DNA of 64,000 nucleotides from Eutreptiella sp. 'Long Island Sound 2002'. Taxonomy: Eukaryota; Euglenozoa; Euglenophyceae; Eutreptiales; Eutreptiaceae. A program made the position numbers and the translations under genes. Numbering within the stretch: position 1 is the stretch's first letter; every line of letters begins with the position of its first letter. The notes beneath the pieces are model-generated. The model was not told the DNA's origin, did no database searches, and saw only the letters and a program-made list of their open reading frames with translations. The DNA lies in contig OZ038381.1 of assembly GCA_964036045.1 (NCBI GenBank), positions 69,006,242 to 69,070,241 of the forward strand, in the 5' to 3' direction. This document shows, piece after piece, positions 39,823 to 51,203 of the stretch.

Positions 39823-40085
39823 GCATGCTCTCTTGGGTCAAGGCTAGGCAAAGCTCTCTCCATCTGCATGCTCTCTTGGGTCAAGGCTAGGCCAAGCTCT
39901 ATCCCCATGCATGCTCTCTCTCATGGTGGATGAGTCAATCTCTCTCAAGGGATTTGGTTGGGGAATATCTATCCTCGGGCATGGTTGGTTGACTTTTTCT
40001 CCATGCATGTACTCTCTTTGGGATGAGACCAACTCTCAATGCACGTGCTCTGTTTATGTGGGATCATCTTTCCATGCCCCTGCTC
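39823..40085 (+). repeat. Minisatellite, about 43 bp unit
   Basis: Two clear units of 43 bp (gcatgctctcttgggtcaag + gctaggcaaagctct...) at 39823 and 39866, followed by degenerate units that keep catgca, gctctct and a gggatgag/ggtcaag-like spacer to about 40085. Confidence 0.65.
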
Positions 40086-40711
40086 TCCTTCGCTGGAGGT
40101 TAGGCCCCACAAGTAGCCCAGGAGGCCATTGACCTATTGTGAGCTTCTTTGCCCAATCTCATGGACCTCATTGTCAATGATGTATTGCTCATCTGCTAAT
40201 TTGGTTTAGATTAGTAGTTGATCCTAAGAGCTAACCGGGTCATGGTTTGGTGCCTTTGCTGGTGCGTTTACATGCAGAAGGTTTTATAGTGATTTCAACA
40301 CTGTGTTTCTGTTGTGCCTCTCCTGCTGCTTGCTGCAGGTGTAGGGTTCTTGCTGCTTGTTTTTGATGAGGAAAATGTTTTGTTGTTGAAATACAACCAA
40401 TTCAGGATACCCCAAGCCAGAGATGAGCAAGTAGAAGATAAACAGGATCAAAGCATGAAGGGCTGCAGTGACAAAGAGTTGCATGAAGACAACTATCAAC
40501 AATAGACCACAGCAATTAGCATACATTGCAACTCAGGATGAAATATTTTACATGTTTGAGGAAAACTGATTAAAAAACCACCCCAAGGGCTCACTCTCAT
40601 CAACAGTGCCATCTTGAGATGTGCACTCTTTTCTTTTGGGTCCCATAGGTGCTGAGGTGGCATTGCTCGTGGCGCTGAGGTCACTGCCATGTCACATGGG
40701 ATAATCCTACT
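40086..40711. other. Spacer, no gene seen
   Basis: Only short frames. The minus frame 40284-40526 is hydrophobic (FIFYLLISGLG) but has no support as a gene. Confidence 0.45.
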
Positions 40712-40797
40712 TAGCTAGGCCGACTGGGTATTGAACCTAGGACCTCTCAAAAAGAGGTGCCCCAGCCCCCTAGGGTGCATACCACTAGCATAGCTAA
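40712..40797 (-). mobile_element. tRNA-like SINE head
   Basis: On the minus strand TTAGCTATGCTAGTGGTATG (A-box-like) is followed about 35 bases later by TAGGTTCAATACCCA (B-box-like), in tRNA-like order. The anticodon-arm region CACCTCTTTTTGAGAGGTC can pair. It resembles a tRNA-derived SINE 5' region; the 3' extent is unknown. Confidence 0.5.
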
Positions 40798-41949
40798 GAA
40801 TTCATGAGAAAACATAGATAAATTCATAGGCTCTGCCTTCAGTATATCAGTGCCTCAGTCACCTGGGAAATGATGTTTAAGTGCCTATAGCTTGGGGATT
40901 AAGGGGTCCACACAACATCCTGACTTAGTGTTTGGTTCCATAGGTCAAAATGTGTTATCACCCATTTTGGCTAGGCCAATACTAAGAGAAAAATGCAAGA
41001 GAGCTTAGAGCACCTCTAATACAACTAAAGTATACCCTAAAGCATTGGAAAAGCACTTTTTCTTACTCCCCCCCTGTGCTGTCGTGGCCACCACTGTCGC
41101 ATTTTCAGGAAATAGGAATTTTTTCTTGGCCTTTCCTTGGTTTCCACATCTACTTTAACATACCTATAGGTTCCCTTACACTGGAAAAGAGCGCTTTACC
41201 ATGGCCAGCGACTCTTGCTGCATTGTAAATGACAGTTTTCAACAGAAGGCTCAGCGCTCTTGGCGCTGCAGGGGTTTCTGTGGCTTGGTGGGGTTAGAAG
41301 AGGGCATTCCAAGACCATATGCATTTGCATCCCTCCCTCCGAGCTGCAGCGTAACACAACCCAACGCCAGACTCTCATATGACGCTCAACCCAAGTCTCA
41401 TGGAACCTGATGGAGACACCTGTCCTGGTACTGCGGCGAGGGTGTGCTGATTTAATTAGAATTGCCCCTTGGAGGGGTCTTGATTCTGGTTCAGTGTCCT
41501 GCTGCTGCTTTTTGGCCCGAACAGCGGCCTACTCAACGAGGCTCTGCGAGGAGGTGTGTACAACGGAGGAATGGGAGGATGAGGGACGCATCCACGCAAA
41601 CGTGAAGCGACAACACCTAAATCTGTCAAATCACGGCACAGAATCCAATTGTGCATCAGATGCACATTTTTATAAAATTTGTAGTGATCTCTCAATTTTT
41701 TAAATCAAGAAATTCTTACGCAGACAAAGGCGGCGCGCAGGAGCGGCTCCTAGCGAAGCGCCGGAAAAAAAAGAATTAATCAGATTATAAACGTATGATA
41801 TGCAGAATGACGAAAATGACGAAACACACATAAATAGACAAACAGAAAGATTACACCCACATTGACAGTAAGAATTCAAGATTCAAGATTTCAAAAATCA
41901 ACAGAATGACTTCAATGAATCGGGTATTAACCACAGGTGTGCTCTTCTC
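40798..41949. other. Spacer, no gene seen
   Basis: No supported gene. The frame at 41410-41703 (plus) shows no domain. Confidence 0.4.
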
Positions 41950-43012
41950 GTATGCAGCATGCACATTGCTCGTCTTGTGTCTCCGTGAACGTGCCTTGTA
42001 GCAGCGCTAACAAACGATAGAGGGATAGATTAGAAAGATTGCAGATGATTAGAGGTAAGTCCAGGGTGATTAGACATACACACATATGCATGGGGTCGTT
42101 TCCCTTTTGTGTCTCGCTTTTCCTTCACCTTGCTTCACTCTCCAGCGGTGAGTAGGGTAGGTAAGCCCAGGTGGGGCCACCCTCTGGTGGAGTTTGTGAT
42201 TGTTGGTAAGATTAGGAGGGAAAACAGTAGTTGATTGAAAACTCGTGCATGCTCGTGCATTCACACACGCATTAAAGGCTACGCCACGCGAAATGCGCAC
42301 GGTAAACCTTGTTTAGGTTACCCAGGGGCTCCACCCCACGTTCTATAAGAGAACGGGTGGAGCTTCTTAAGCTTGCTTGCTTGATAGGGGCGTTCGTGGA
42401 CAGCGTATTATAGGGCCATCTGAGAAGCGTATAATACGTGGAGATGGTCTTGGTTCCTCCGCTGCAAACGCTCCTGCATCCGCCTTTGCTCTTCAGGTGG
42501 GAAGGTCAGGGTAAACTGGTGCAGTCCCAAGCCGTGCTAAAATATACGGCGCTGATCACACAAACAACAAGCTACGACCCAGCCAGGAGTGCAAGCATAG
42601 CCCGACATCTTCAACATTCACGCTGTGCACGCCAGAAGAGCACCCCTTCCCTCCACGTCCTAGCAAGGAAACGCGTTGTGGCGTCCTTGTTAGGCCACAG
42701 ATGCTTAGTAGCTCTGTGTTTTCTTGCAATCTCACAGGTGAGCCGCTAGGGCTCTTGTCTTCATCTTCAACGCCACCCAGTACAGCCTGCGTGTAGGAGT
42801 GGTAGTCCTGAGTGGGGGCTTGAGCCAGTTGCAGTAGCGCTCGCCCACCAGGATGGTGCCACTATAGGGTGTGTAGGACCTGTAGTGCGTTTGTCACTGT
42901 CCCACCCGTTTCCTGCATTTTTAGCGGGGTTGGTGGGCAGTGGCAGTGGTTAGGCTAGATTTTGGCAATCGTAGCAAATAGGCGTTTTCAAGCCTTCATA
43001 GCTTTCGGCCCC
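41950..43012 (-). repeat. B2 3' LTR (edges approximate)
   Basis: Below the chromodomain, after a purine run (minus AGGGAGGGGGG near 43013-43024). Blocks shared with B1's LTR in inverted orientation include caagcaagcaagcttaag (42383-42366 minus) and the palindromic gttctcttatagaacgt. The far end near 41950 is not defined by a target duplication. Confidence 0.55.
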
Positions 43013-43277
43013 CCCTCCCTGTAGTAGACAGATAGGTAGGGAAAACAATACCTGGATTAGTACGCTTGGTATCCCCCCAAGGTTTTGCGCCAGCACAGAA
43101 ATTGGGCGCTTATGGGAGGGGAGACCAGAGGCGTACCCCGTGGCATCATTAAGACAACCCTCCAGGCTTAGCAAGCGTGCAGACTTGGGTATAATTAGGA
43201 CACCACTGCTGCGGCTTGCTCTCAGGACCTTAGGAATAGCACACACACACATACGCTTAGGCAGATAAGGGTAAGGT
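43013..43277 (-). other. B2 3' UTR
   Basis: Non-coding stretch between the Pol stop and the LTR. Contains the gcgcccaatttctgtgctgg block shared with B1 (27650 region). Confidence 0.55.
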
Positions 43278-43736
43278 TCATTCCCTAGCTTTAGTCTTGG
43301 GGGCAAGCGTCTCAGCGAGCCTCAGCAACTCACCAAGGTTGTTCTGGGACAAGTAGTCAACCAGAACTGAGTTTAGGCGTCCCTCAGTTAGAACAAAGGC
43401 GGAGAAGGGCTCCCAGGTGGCCTCTTCAACTCCAAACCCTTCCCATAGGGTGAGGAAGTGCGAACCCTGGCGATAGCGGTGGCGTAGGACAGACTTTACA
43501 AGGTAGCAGCCCTCCTTAGCCATCTCCTCGGCGTTCATGTCGGCGAGTTCCCCTTCAACTTCCATAGGGCTGGCAGCCCCTTGTAGGTCTAGGGCGGCGA
43601 TTTCCTCTTGGTTTAGCTCCCACTCTTCCCCACAGAGGTCTTCAGGATCATAGTAGCGCTTCAGGTGTTGAGCGAGGCACACCAGGGTCCCCCCTAGACG
43701 GGGACAACGCCGCACGGTTATACGGTGTCCATCCAC
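43278..43736 (-). pseudogene. B2 integrase tail with chromodomain
   Basis: 152-codon frame: RITVRRCPRLGGTLVCLAQH at the integrase C-terminal end, an acidic linker, then the chromodomain YLVKSVLRHRYRQGSHFLTL, WEGFGVEEATWEPFSAF, ending KTKARE at TAA 43278. It follows the integrase frame with a frameshift near 43730-43780. The chromodomain would direct integration to chromatin and is the best-preserved such domain of the B family here. Confidence 0.85.
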
Positions 43737-44950
43737 AGATAGAATCTTGTACGACCGGAAGTATGGGTCAGCGCTGGTAGAGCGTGGCCATGCGGGGAGT
43801 CAGCTGTGGTGCACCAGCGCTCAGTCCCCTTCTTGTTGCACTGGCGCTCCCTCACTCTCTGGAGCATAGCCTTGGCCTTGTCCACCTTCGCTTGTTGCTC
43901 TTGGACCCACTCACCAACGGAAGAATGGGTGTCTTCCGGATAGGGGGCATGTAGGAACCACGCTGGCCGCCCTAGGAATAGCTCATGGGGCGAGTAGCCA
44001 GTAGCCGAACTCTCTTGGGAGTTCATCATCAAGGATACGACGGGGAGTAGTCCCATCCAGTCTCTGGTGCTTTCAGTTTTGCACCATATCTTTACATTCT
44101 CCGTGAGGACACGAATCTGTCGCTCACATAGGGGGTTTCTCGTGTGAGAGTAGGGAATCCCCGTAGACACCTGGACATACAGGGATCTCAGGACCCTCTT
44201 GTACCAGCCGGTATCTGAGCGTACTTGTACGTCCTCCTCGGAGCTGATCTCTTTGGGCACCCCATAGACACAAAACCACTCCTCCAGGAGTATCTTGATA
44301 GTCTCCTCCCCGGTAATGTGCTTGGTACATGCGAACACCCTGGTAAACCTGGTCAACCCACAGGTTACCACGAGGGCGAAGTCATAGCCCCCGAACTTCG
44401 GCATCTCCGTGTAGTCCACGTGGAGAACACTGTTGGCACAGTGAGGGATGGGCAGGGTCGAGTAGAGACCCCTGTCCCTGATATCCCCCGGTTTGCAGGA
44501 CCTACACGGGCACTTGTCCATGATAGGCTGGAGGCTTTTCCGCAGTTGGTCGTCAGTCCACGTAGTGTGGAACCACTCCTTGAATAGCCTCAGGGTACGG
44601 TCAGCACCCACATGACCTCTGGACTCGTGGGTCCACTTAAGCAGCGCTGGGACTCTGTCACTGGGTACCACGATGCGGTCCTCGTGCCAGAGGTAGCTCT
44701 TGCCCCTCTTCCACTGATCTTGGTTGACCAGAAGGGGTTCAAGGCCTTTCTCCAAGAGCTTGTAGATATCCCCAAACTCCTTCAGGTACTCCGATTGTTG
44801 GAGTCTATCCAGGGGGCGTATCATAGTCATGTTGAGGTCCAAGTGCACGTCCATACGGCTGAACGCCTCCTTAGCCAGCGCTTCAGACCGGGCACCAATC
44901 AGGGCGTCGAATTTGTTGCGGCTGATGTAGTCTGCACACTCGTTCTTCAC
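43718..44950 (-). pseudogene. B2 integrase
   Basis: 410 codons. The upstream part ADYISRNKFDALIGARSEAL matches the post-RNase H connection in B1. The zinc site is H in WTHESRGHVGADRT with Cys in DKCPCRSC. The catalytic core has HVDYTEMP (Asp), SSEEDVQVRSD (Asp) and NPLCERQIRV (Glu). The C-terminal end drifts out of frame near 43800 (FLGRPAWFLHAPYPED is still good). Catalytic residues are present, but the protein is cut off from both neighbours by stops and a frameshift, so it is not expressed as a full Pol. Confidence 0.85.
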
Positions 44951-45478
44951 TCCCTGGATATGGTGTATCGTCAGCCGTAGTTCGCTGAGGTAGGTCTACC
45001 AGCGCCGTAGCTTGGCCTTCTCAGGTGGGGAAACCTTCTGGTAGGTGCGGACCGGCTCTTGGTCACACAGCCAGACCACAGGGTTACTCCCCAACAGTCG
45101 TGCTTGTGAGGATAGCACCAGCATACCCGCAAGCAATTCCTGCTCATAGGTGGAGTAGTTCCCCCTGGCCTGGTTTTATTTACAGTTCCAGTGGCCCAGA
45201 GGTACTAGGACCCACTTGTCGTCAGGGTAGCTGTGCTTGAGAGTTCCATCTCGGTTGAGACCTTCAGTTCCCCATTGGGAAATAGCCGAGTTGAACTCCT
45301 CCTTCTCTAGTGCTTGCCATTGGAACAACGTTCCACAACCGCCCACATTGCTGGCGTCGGTCACCAGGATAATCTCTTCTTGTGCACTAGGCACGCCCAA
45401 GAACTTAGCGTTGGCGACCTTGTCTTTGAGCTCGTCAAAGGCTTGATGCTCTTGTGGGCCCCAGCGCCAAGTAGCACA
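44951..45478 (-). pseudogene. B2 RNase H (broken)
   Basis: The best frame is 45176-45400: EEIILVTDASNVGGCGTLFQ contains the first catalytic Asp of RNase H, then SAISQWGTEGLNRDGTLKHS. A stop at 45176 precedes the rest (YSTYEQELLAGMLVLS-like reading in 45175-45080), matching B1 at 7200-7320. The region between RNase H and integrase is interrupted by stops. Confidence 0.65.
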
Positions 45479-46112
45479 CTACTTGATCAGGTCAGTCAGA
45501 ATGGCGCTGGTATAGGTGAAGTTTTTGATATGGCGCCGATAGAAGTTGCACGCCCCAATGAAACTGCGTACATCATGAAGTCCTTTCTTGGGGTCTTCGT
45601 GTCGTACCTTAGCGTCCGTCAGGGGTTGGGCCTTAGAGGCCGCTGGGGTCCACCACCCTAAGCCAACGTCAGACCCCAGGTACTGCATGGTCTCCTGCAT
45701 GAACTCACACTTCTCCCGCTTGAGTCGTGTGTGGTTCTCTTGGCAGACCGCAAAGAACTCCCCCAAGAGGATTAGGTGGTCCTCCCGGGTATTGGTCCCG
45801 AGGCATACATCATCGATGTGTGCTTCCATCTGGGTCCCACGGGATATGAGTTCCTGCACCTTAGGTCTCCTTCGTAGGATGGACAAGATCTTGTTCATCA
45901 GCTCTTGGAATAGAGCGGGTGCGTTGGCCACGCCAAACGGCATGACCTTCCACTCGAACACCCTCCCCTGAGGGGTGATGAAGGCTAGTAGCTCCTGAGC
46001 GTTGGGCGTCAGGTCCACCTGCCAGAATCCGCTCCTCTTGTCCATCTTGGTCTTGTAGCGACAGGAGGCTATCTTCTCAAGGGTAGACTCCATATTTGAA
46101 ATGGACCCTGAG
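45479..46112 (-). pseudogene. B2 reverse transcriptase, C-terminal part
   Basis: 204-codon frame from the LINE-1 junction: MDKRSGFWQVDLTPNAQELL, VMPFGVANAPALFQELMNKI, EAHIDDVCLGTN (IDD in place of YxDD), CEFMQETMQYLGSDVG and ACNFYRRHIKNF, ending at a stop at 45479. Compared with ordinary RTs, a Leu/Arg-rich insert (RRRPKVQELISRGTQ) precedes the catalytic Asp pair; the same insert is in B1. The first 112 bp repeat sequence at 61676-61787. Confidence 0.85.
46001..46112. repeat. LINE-1 target-site duplication, left copy (112 bp)
   Basis: From gttgggcgtcagg to ggaccctgag, repeated at 61676-61787 with about seven mismatches, most in the segment around 46085-46100. Both copies encode the same RT stretch (SCRYKTKMDKRSGFWQV). 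Confidence 0.85.
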
Positions 46113-46128
46113 GTAGGTAGGTAGGTAT
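46113..46128 (-). repeat. LINE-1 3' tail (TACC)n
   Basis: The plus strand reads gtaggtaggtaggtat directly next to B2 sequence, so the minus strand ends in TACC repeats. LINE-2 has the same tail, in keeping with family-specific short tandem tails of some LINEs. Confidence 0.75.
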
Positions 46129-46687
46129 CTTTGGGAGCTCGGGATGCCTCCTCTGACAGTGCAGGAGGAAGGTCTTACCAAGGGGACGTCCCGTCCCTCC
46201 CACTGCCCTAGGTCAGGTGCCTCTTAAGCCGCTCCCGCAGGTGCTTGGGAATGCAGTGTCGCGGCCACCCGGTCCAGGTGTCCCAGGTGGGAGGGTGACC
46301 CCCCATGTCTCCATGGGTAGGGCCACAAGCCCCTTCCTTTGGGCGGCAGCTCTGGGGGCTGCCCAGCCGTGTGGAGTATCTCTCACCACAAGGGGTATTG
46401 CTCCCGCTTGTCTACCGTACGACCGCCTCACCCTTGTGGCTTGAGTTGCGGGGCCGCTCCGCTCGGCAGGCGACCCCCTCCTGGACTGTGTACCGGCTCG
46501 CCTATCACCGGTTGCTTCCATGGCTCCGGGGGACGTTTGCCATGGTCCCCGATGCAGCCTGGCCGAGCTCGGACCAGTGGCCTTGGAGTACCGCTCCTGC
46601 CACTGGCCCGGTGGGTTGGCTGGGTCGCCCCAGCGTGTCCGACCCATGGGGTGTTGGTTCTTTCCTGTCCCTCGACCGCACTACATG

Positions 46688-47173
46688 TGTGCGGTGTCCT
46701 GGGCCACTTGGCTCCTGTTCACCGGTGTGCCCGCTCGGTGCGTTGCTTTGCTTGTGCGGTGTCCTGGGTCACTTGGCTCCTGTTCACCGGTGTGCTCGCG
46801 TGGTTGGTCGTGTTGCGTGTGCGGTGTCCTGGGCCACCTTTCTCCCCTTCACCGGTGCGCCCGCTCGGTGTGTTGTGTTGTGTGTGGGGTGTCCTAGGTC
46901 ACTTGGCTCTTGTTCACCGGTGTGTCCGCTTGGTGTGCTGCTTTGTGTGTGCGGTGTCCTGGGCCACTTGGCTCCTGTTCACCGGTGTGCCTGCTCGGTG
47001 CGTTGCGTTGCGTCTGCAGTGTCCAGGGCCACTTGGCTCCTGTTCACCGGTGCGCCCATTCGGTGCGTTGCTTGGCTTGTGCCGTGTCCTGGGCCACTTG
47101 GCTCCTGTACACTGGTGTGCTCGCGTGGTTTGTCGTGTTGCGTGTGCGGTGTCCTGGGCCACTTGGCTCCTGT
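46688..47173 (+). repeat. 65 bp tandem array, first part
   Basis: About seven units of 65 bp, each with gtgcggtgtcctgggccact, tggctcctgttcaccggtg and a variable part such as tgcccgctcggtgcgttgct. Two unit types alternate (gctcggtgcgttg and gcgtggttggtcgtgttg). The array resumes at 47666. Confidence 0.88.
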
Positions 47174-47665
47174 TTTTTGAAACATGGCGGTTACCCGCCC
47201 AAATCATTCCCAATTGCGGCCAACGGTCCGAGGTTCTGCCCTACTTATACATATTTACATGCTCACAGATCATGCCTAGGTGTCTCCACTACCTTAGGGT
47301 ACTAATGGCTAGGCATCTTCAATATGGCATGATTATCATATGCACAAAAGGGAAAAACACAGAAAATTGAGCTGCACCTGATGCCAGAGTCTGAACTGGC
47401 TTTGGCTGCAAACACAGTCAGAAGCTCAGTGAGAAAACAAAAAAAATTCAGCTTGAAAGGTTTAGACAACGACAAAGCAGAGCACATATTTGCTGACCCT
47501 CCCTACACCCAGGCAAGCGCTGAGAGCGATCAAGAGTGGCGTTTATGTTCATTAAAGGATGAAATCAGAAGTTTCGCCATATTCGCTGAGAACCAAGGAC
47601 AGTTCTGCTTGCAGGACCATGACCATGCTTTCTGGAAGGCTTTGTGGTTCTGGTGTGCTTCTTGC
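47174..47665. mobile_element. AT-rich insert splitting the 65 bp array
   Basis: About 490 bp of different composition between two copies of ccacttggctcctgtt (47158-47173 and 47665-47680), which may be a target duplication or just neighbouring array units. It has an open frame on the plus strand (47381 on) with KFSLKGLDNDKAEHIFADPP and AIFAENQGQFCLQDHDHAFW. No family is recognised, and it could be a captured gene piece. Confidence 0.5.
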
Positions 47666-47930
47666 CACTTGGCTCCTGTTCACCGGTGCGCCCGCTCGGT
47701 GTGTTGTGTTGTGTGTGGGGTGTCGTGGGTCACTTGGCTCCTGTTCACCGGTGTGTCTACTTGGTGTGATGCTTTGTGTGTGCGGTGTCCTGGGCCATTT
47801 GGCTCCTGTTCACCGGTGTGCCTGGCCGTGATGTCCCATCCTTTTGTTGTCCTTGGTGCTTGTGCGTGCGCGGTGTCCTGGCCCAGGTCGCGCCTGTTCA
47901 CTGGCCTGCGCGCTGTGTGCTGTGTGCGTG
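47666..47930 (+). repeat. 65 bp tandem array, second part
   Basis: Three good units and one diverged unit (gtcctggcccaggtcgcgcc + tgttcactgg) continuing the array of 46688-47173. Confidence 0.8.
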
Positions 47931-48378
47931 TGCCGTTGGTGGTTCTGTCTCTCTTCCTCCCCCCCTAATTTTGTTTCTTTTTTTGTGCCTTCTCGTCTAT
48001 TTTTTCTTCTTCAGAAAAAATAGACAAAACAATTTTTTTGAATTTTTTTACAAAGAAGGGGGCGCGCGTACACTGCAGGCACAAGCATGGGCAACTGGTA
48101 CAGTGATGCAATAGTGTCGTGTTCTCTGGCGTGTGTCGTCTGTGCTTTGGCGGCCGCGCCCCAGGGGTGCGGCTCGCGCGTCCTGATGTACACGGGTATG
48201 GGTCAGGGTGGGTTCGATTAGGTGCCTCTTTGCTTTAGGTGCTGGCTGGTTAGGTGGTCGCGTGGGCTCTGGGTGCGGGCTGTGGCTACATTGCTGCATC
48301 GGCGGGCCTGGTTAGGAGTCAAGGGTTAGCTGTTTTGGGTTGTCGCTCGGGTTGGATTCTGTTGGGGCTTTGGCTGGG

Positions 48379-51203
48379 TTAGGCGGTTGTGACGGTTGCG
48401 GGCTTGGGTTCGATGTCATTGGGCATAGCGGTGCCCGTTGGCGTGTGCGTTGGCGCCCTTCGGCCTCCGGTTTGTTTGGTGTCATCCGGGCGGGGACTGG
48501 TGTGGCGCCCCGCGGTGGTGGCTGGTTTGGCTGGTTGGGCAACGGGGTTAGGTGGCGGCGCCGCTGGCTGGGGGGTCAGGCCCGTCGTGTTGTGTGGCGC
48601 GCTGGGCTCCTGGGGTGCTTTGGGTGCCGCAGGCGTCGGTGCGCCGGCGCTTGTGGGGTGGCGAGGGTGTGTGTGTGTGCGGGGTTTGGCTTTGGGTGAT
48701 GTCCCACAGGCGGATGCCGTCTCGCTGTGTCTCCTGGGAGTTCTCCTGCAGGCGCTCGAGGACATACGGGTGGTCCTTGGGCGCGGGGAGGTTGCGGGGT
48801 AGGACTCCCAGGGGGTGGAGCGCATGGGCCAGCATGGCTTCCCATGCAGCCTGCGGCATCCACCCCCTCGCCGGCTGGAGGCAGCTGTTCTCCACCGACC
48901 CCTTGCGGGGTCGGCGGACCAGGCCCTCGAGGGAGGGCTCTGTCCGGACCCACTTTCGCAGCTCCCAGAGCTGCGTGTGGGTCCAGCGCTGCCACCACTG
49001 TCCCTTGGCGGGGCCGCGGTCTTGGGCGGAGGAGTGGGCGTGGGTGGGTCTGATGGGGTCGTGGGGACTGGTGGCGGTGGCTGGCCTGGGGGATGCCTCG
49101 TAGTCCTGTTCCGTGGGGGTGCGCGGGGAGTGGGGGCGCGGGCGGATGCTGACTCGCGGGTATGCGCGCACAGTCTCTGCCTCGGGGTTGGGTTGGGACT
49201 CGCGGTGGCGGCGGTAGCGGGGCATGTGCTGTATGTGGGCTGACATCGAGTGTTGTTAGGCGGGCGGGGATGCTGCTTGTGGACCTTGGCGTTCATCTGG
49301 TCCCGTCAGGGGTGGTCCATGGGACTGGGGTGCAGGTCTTGAGAGGTGGTGGGACGAGGTGCGTCGTGCTTCAGCCGCGGCGCGCTCCGCCATGAAGGTG
49401 GTGGCTGAGGCATCGGTGACGGCGGGGGGGCGCCGTGCTCGGTGCTGCTGCCTCCAGGCCTGGGACAGCTGGGGCTGAATGTCATAGAGGACGTCCTCGG
49501 GGGGTCGGGCTCGCGCTGCTGTCGTGGCGCCGGGCTTGGGCCTGGGTTTGGGCTTGGCTGCGGGTTGCGGTCGTGGCGCGCTGACGGGTTGGGTTGGCTG
49601 TTCGGCGGCGGTCTTGGGTTTCGGCTGCGTTGCGGTTGCGGGCCTCGTCGGGGCGTGGGCCTTGGCGGCGGCGGGGTTGCTTGCGTGGGGACAGGTTTGG
49701 GGGCCCGTTTTGGAGGTTTCCCTTGTGGCTTGGGAGGTGGAGTGCTGGATGGGGTCGTGGTGGTGGTAGTGGATGAGGTGGTTGTGGTGGTGGAAGTTGT
49801 GGAGTCGGAGGCGGGGGAGAGGGCTGTGGGAGACGGCGGAGGGCCCTGGGCTTCAGGGGCGGGCGTAGGATGCTGGGTCCTGCAAGTAGCGAGAACGAGG
49901 GTGCGGGTTCGGGCACCGGGCGTGTGTGCGCGCTTTCCCCGGTGACCTGTGCGTGCTGGTGCTGGTGTGGTGGCGTTGTCTCGGCTGTGCGGGCACGTGG
50001 GTTACCCGGGGGGTGTCCATACTTGCTCCAGGACTCGCGGGTGCGTTTTCTGGAGGCACTCGAGGGTGAGGAAGAAGCATCGCTGGATGCCGGGCATGTC
50101 CTGCTCCGTGAGGTGGGGGTACTTTTGGGTGGGGGTGTCTGGGCCCGGCCACAGCAGTGCCATGAGGCGGGCTGCCACCATGTACGGGCAGAGCCGTAGG
50201 GTGGTGGGGCGTGGGGGAGTGGGTCCCCTGCGGTTCAGGGGGGCTTCCCTCTGCTTGGGGCGCAGTGTGACCCTCCACAGCCACCGGTCCGTGGGGATCC
50301 CCCAGGTCCGTTGGGTCCACTTCTCAAGGCAATACATCGCCCTACCAAGGCCCTGGCTGCCGCTGCGGATGGAGAGCAGCGTGTCCAGGGATTTGTGTTC
50401 CCACGTGCCCCAGATGTGGGGGTCGTCCGGCTCGTCCCCCCTGGCGTACGTGTCGAGGCCTGGGTTGTTCGGGGGGGGGGGCGTAGTCGGCGGGGAGGAG
50501 GGAGTCGGTGCCGTGCACCACCCAGTGGTCAGTTGGTGCGTGGTAGTGGGTGGTGGAGAGGGTGTAGTGCAGATTGTACATGAGAGTCATGTACGTGGAG
50601 GGAGCTGGCTGCCGTTCGTCGGGGGTGGGGATGTCCCCCGGGCCGGAAGTTGCTCAGGGAGGCCATCTGGGCTACCCATGTTTCCCGCTCCCACTCTTTG
50701 GTGTTGCTGGTGGTGGCGCTGGGTGGGGGCTGGGCCATGTTTGGCTCGCGGTCGCGGGTGCGGCCCTGGGTGTTCTCCCGCTCCGGCATGGGGTGTCCGA
50801 CTAGGTGTCGTCCCCAGTCGATGGGGGGCACCCAGTTTCGGTTCCCCGTGGGGGGCGAGCTCTCGCCGTCTGGGGTGGCGCGTGAGGGGCGGTCGTGTCA
50901 GGCGACGTGGAGGAAGGCGTCGGAGAGGAAGTCTCGGACGCCTTCCCCCAGGCTGGCCGCCCTGACCAGGGTGATCGCCAGGATGCGCTGGGTGGTGCCG
51001 GAGGTGTGGAGGCGCAGCACCTCCTGGTCCCCGAGTCCCCGGAGGTGCTGCCATACCGCTGCGTGGTCGTGTAGGGCGTAGGGCTCGGCCGGTGCGGCGG
51101 CTGGTGGTGCGGGGTGTGATGGGGGGGGTGGTGTGGGGTGGGGGGGGGGTGGTCGTTGTTGTCGCGTGTGGATTCCGGTGATGGGGTTACTTGTGGCGGT
51201 CAC
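48379..51203 (-). pseudogene. LINE-1 downstream frames (Gag-like?), decayed
   Basis: Protein-like sequence spread over three frames. From 51203: Pro-rich, then VWQHLRGLGDQEVLRLHTSG, a TGA at 50898, continuing VPPIDWGRHLVGHPM and EWERETWVAQMASLSNFRPG. It shifts near 50600 (YNLHYTLSTTHYHAPTDHWV) and near 50480 (YARGDEPDDPHIWGTWEHKS, ALLWPGPDTPTQKY, QRCFFLTLECLQKTHPRVLE) to a stop at 50002. Low-complexity Pro/Arg sequence follows. Then the frame 48548-49246 has QLWELRKWVRTEP and MPQAAWEAMLAHAL. The last segment matches the end of the LINE-2 protein (ELRRWV, MPQAAWEALLRDAV), so it is a conserved family domain. Function unknown; RNA binding as in Gag is only a guess. Confidence 0.55.

Larger units (their letters stand above)
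46129..48378 (-). other. LINE-1 3' untranslated region
   Basis: About 2.2 kb with no recognisable domain. The last 150 bases (minus: aagaccttcctcctgcactg...ggaggcatcccgagctccca) resemble the end of LINE-2 just before its tail (56187-56250), supporting a common 3' end. It holds the 65 bp array and the AT-rich insert listed separately, plus a T-rich run at 47965-48050. Confidence 0.6.

Noticed and set aside
46213-47370. Plus-strand frames of 291 and 343 codons with repeated Cys/Leu/Val units that look like a repeat protein
   Set aside because: They are the translation of the 65 bp array. 65 is not a multiple of three, so the units shift phase and this is not a real repeat protein.
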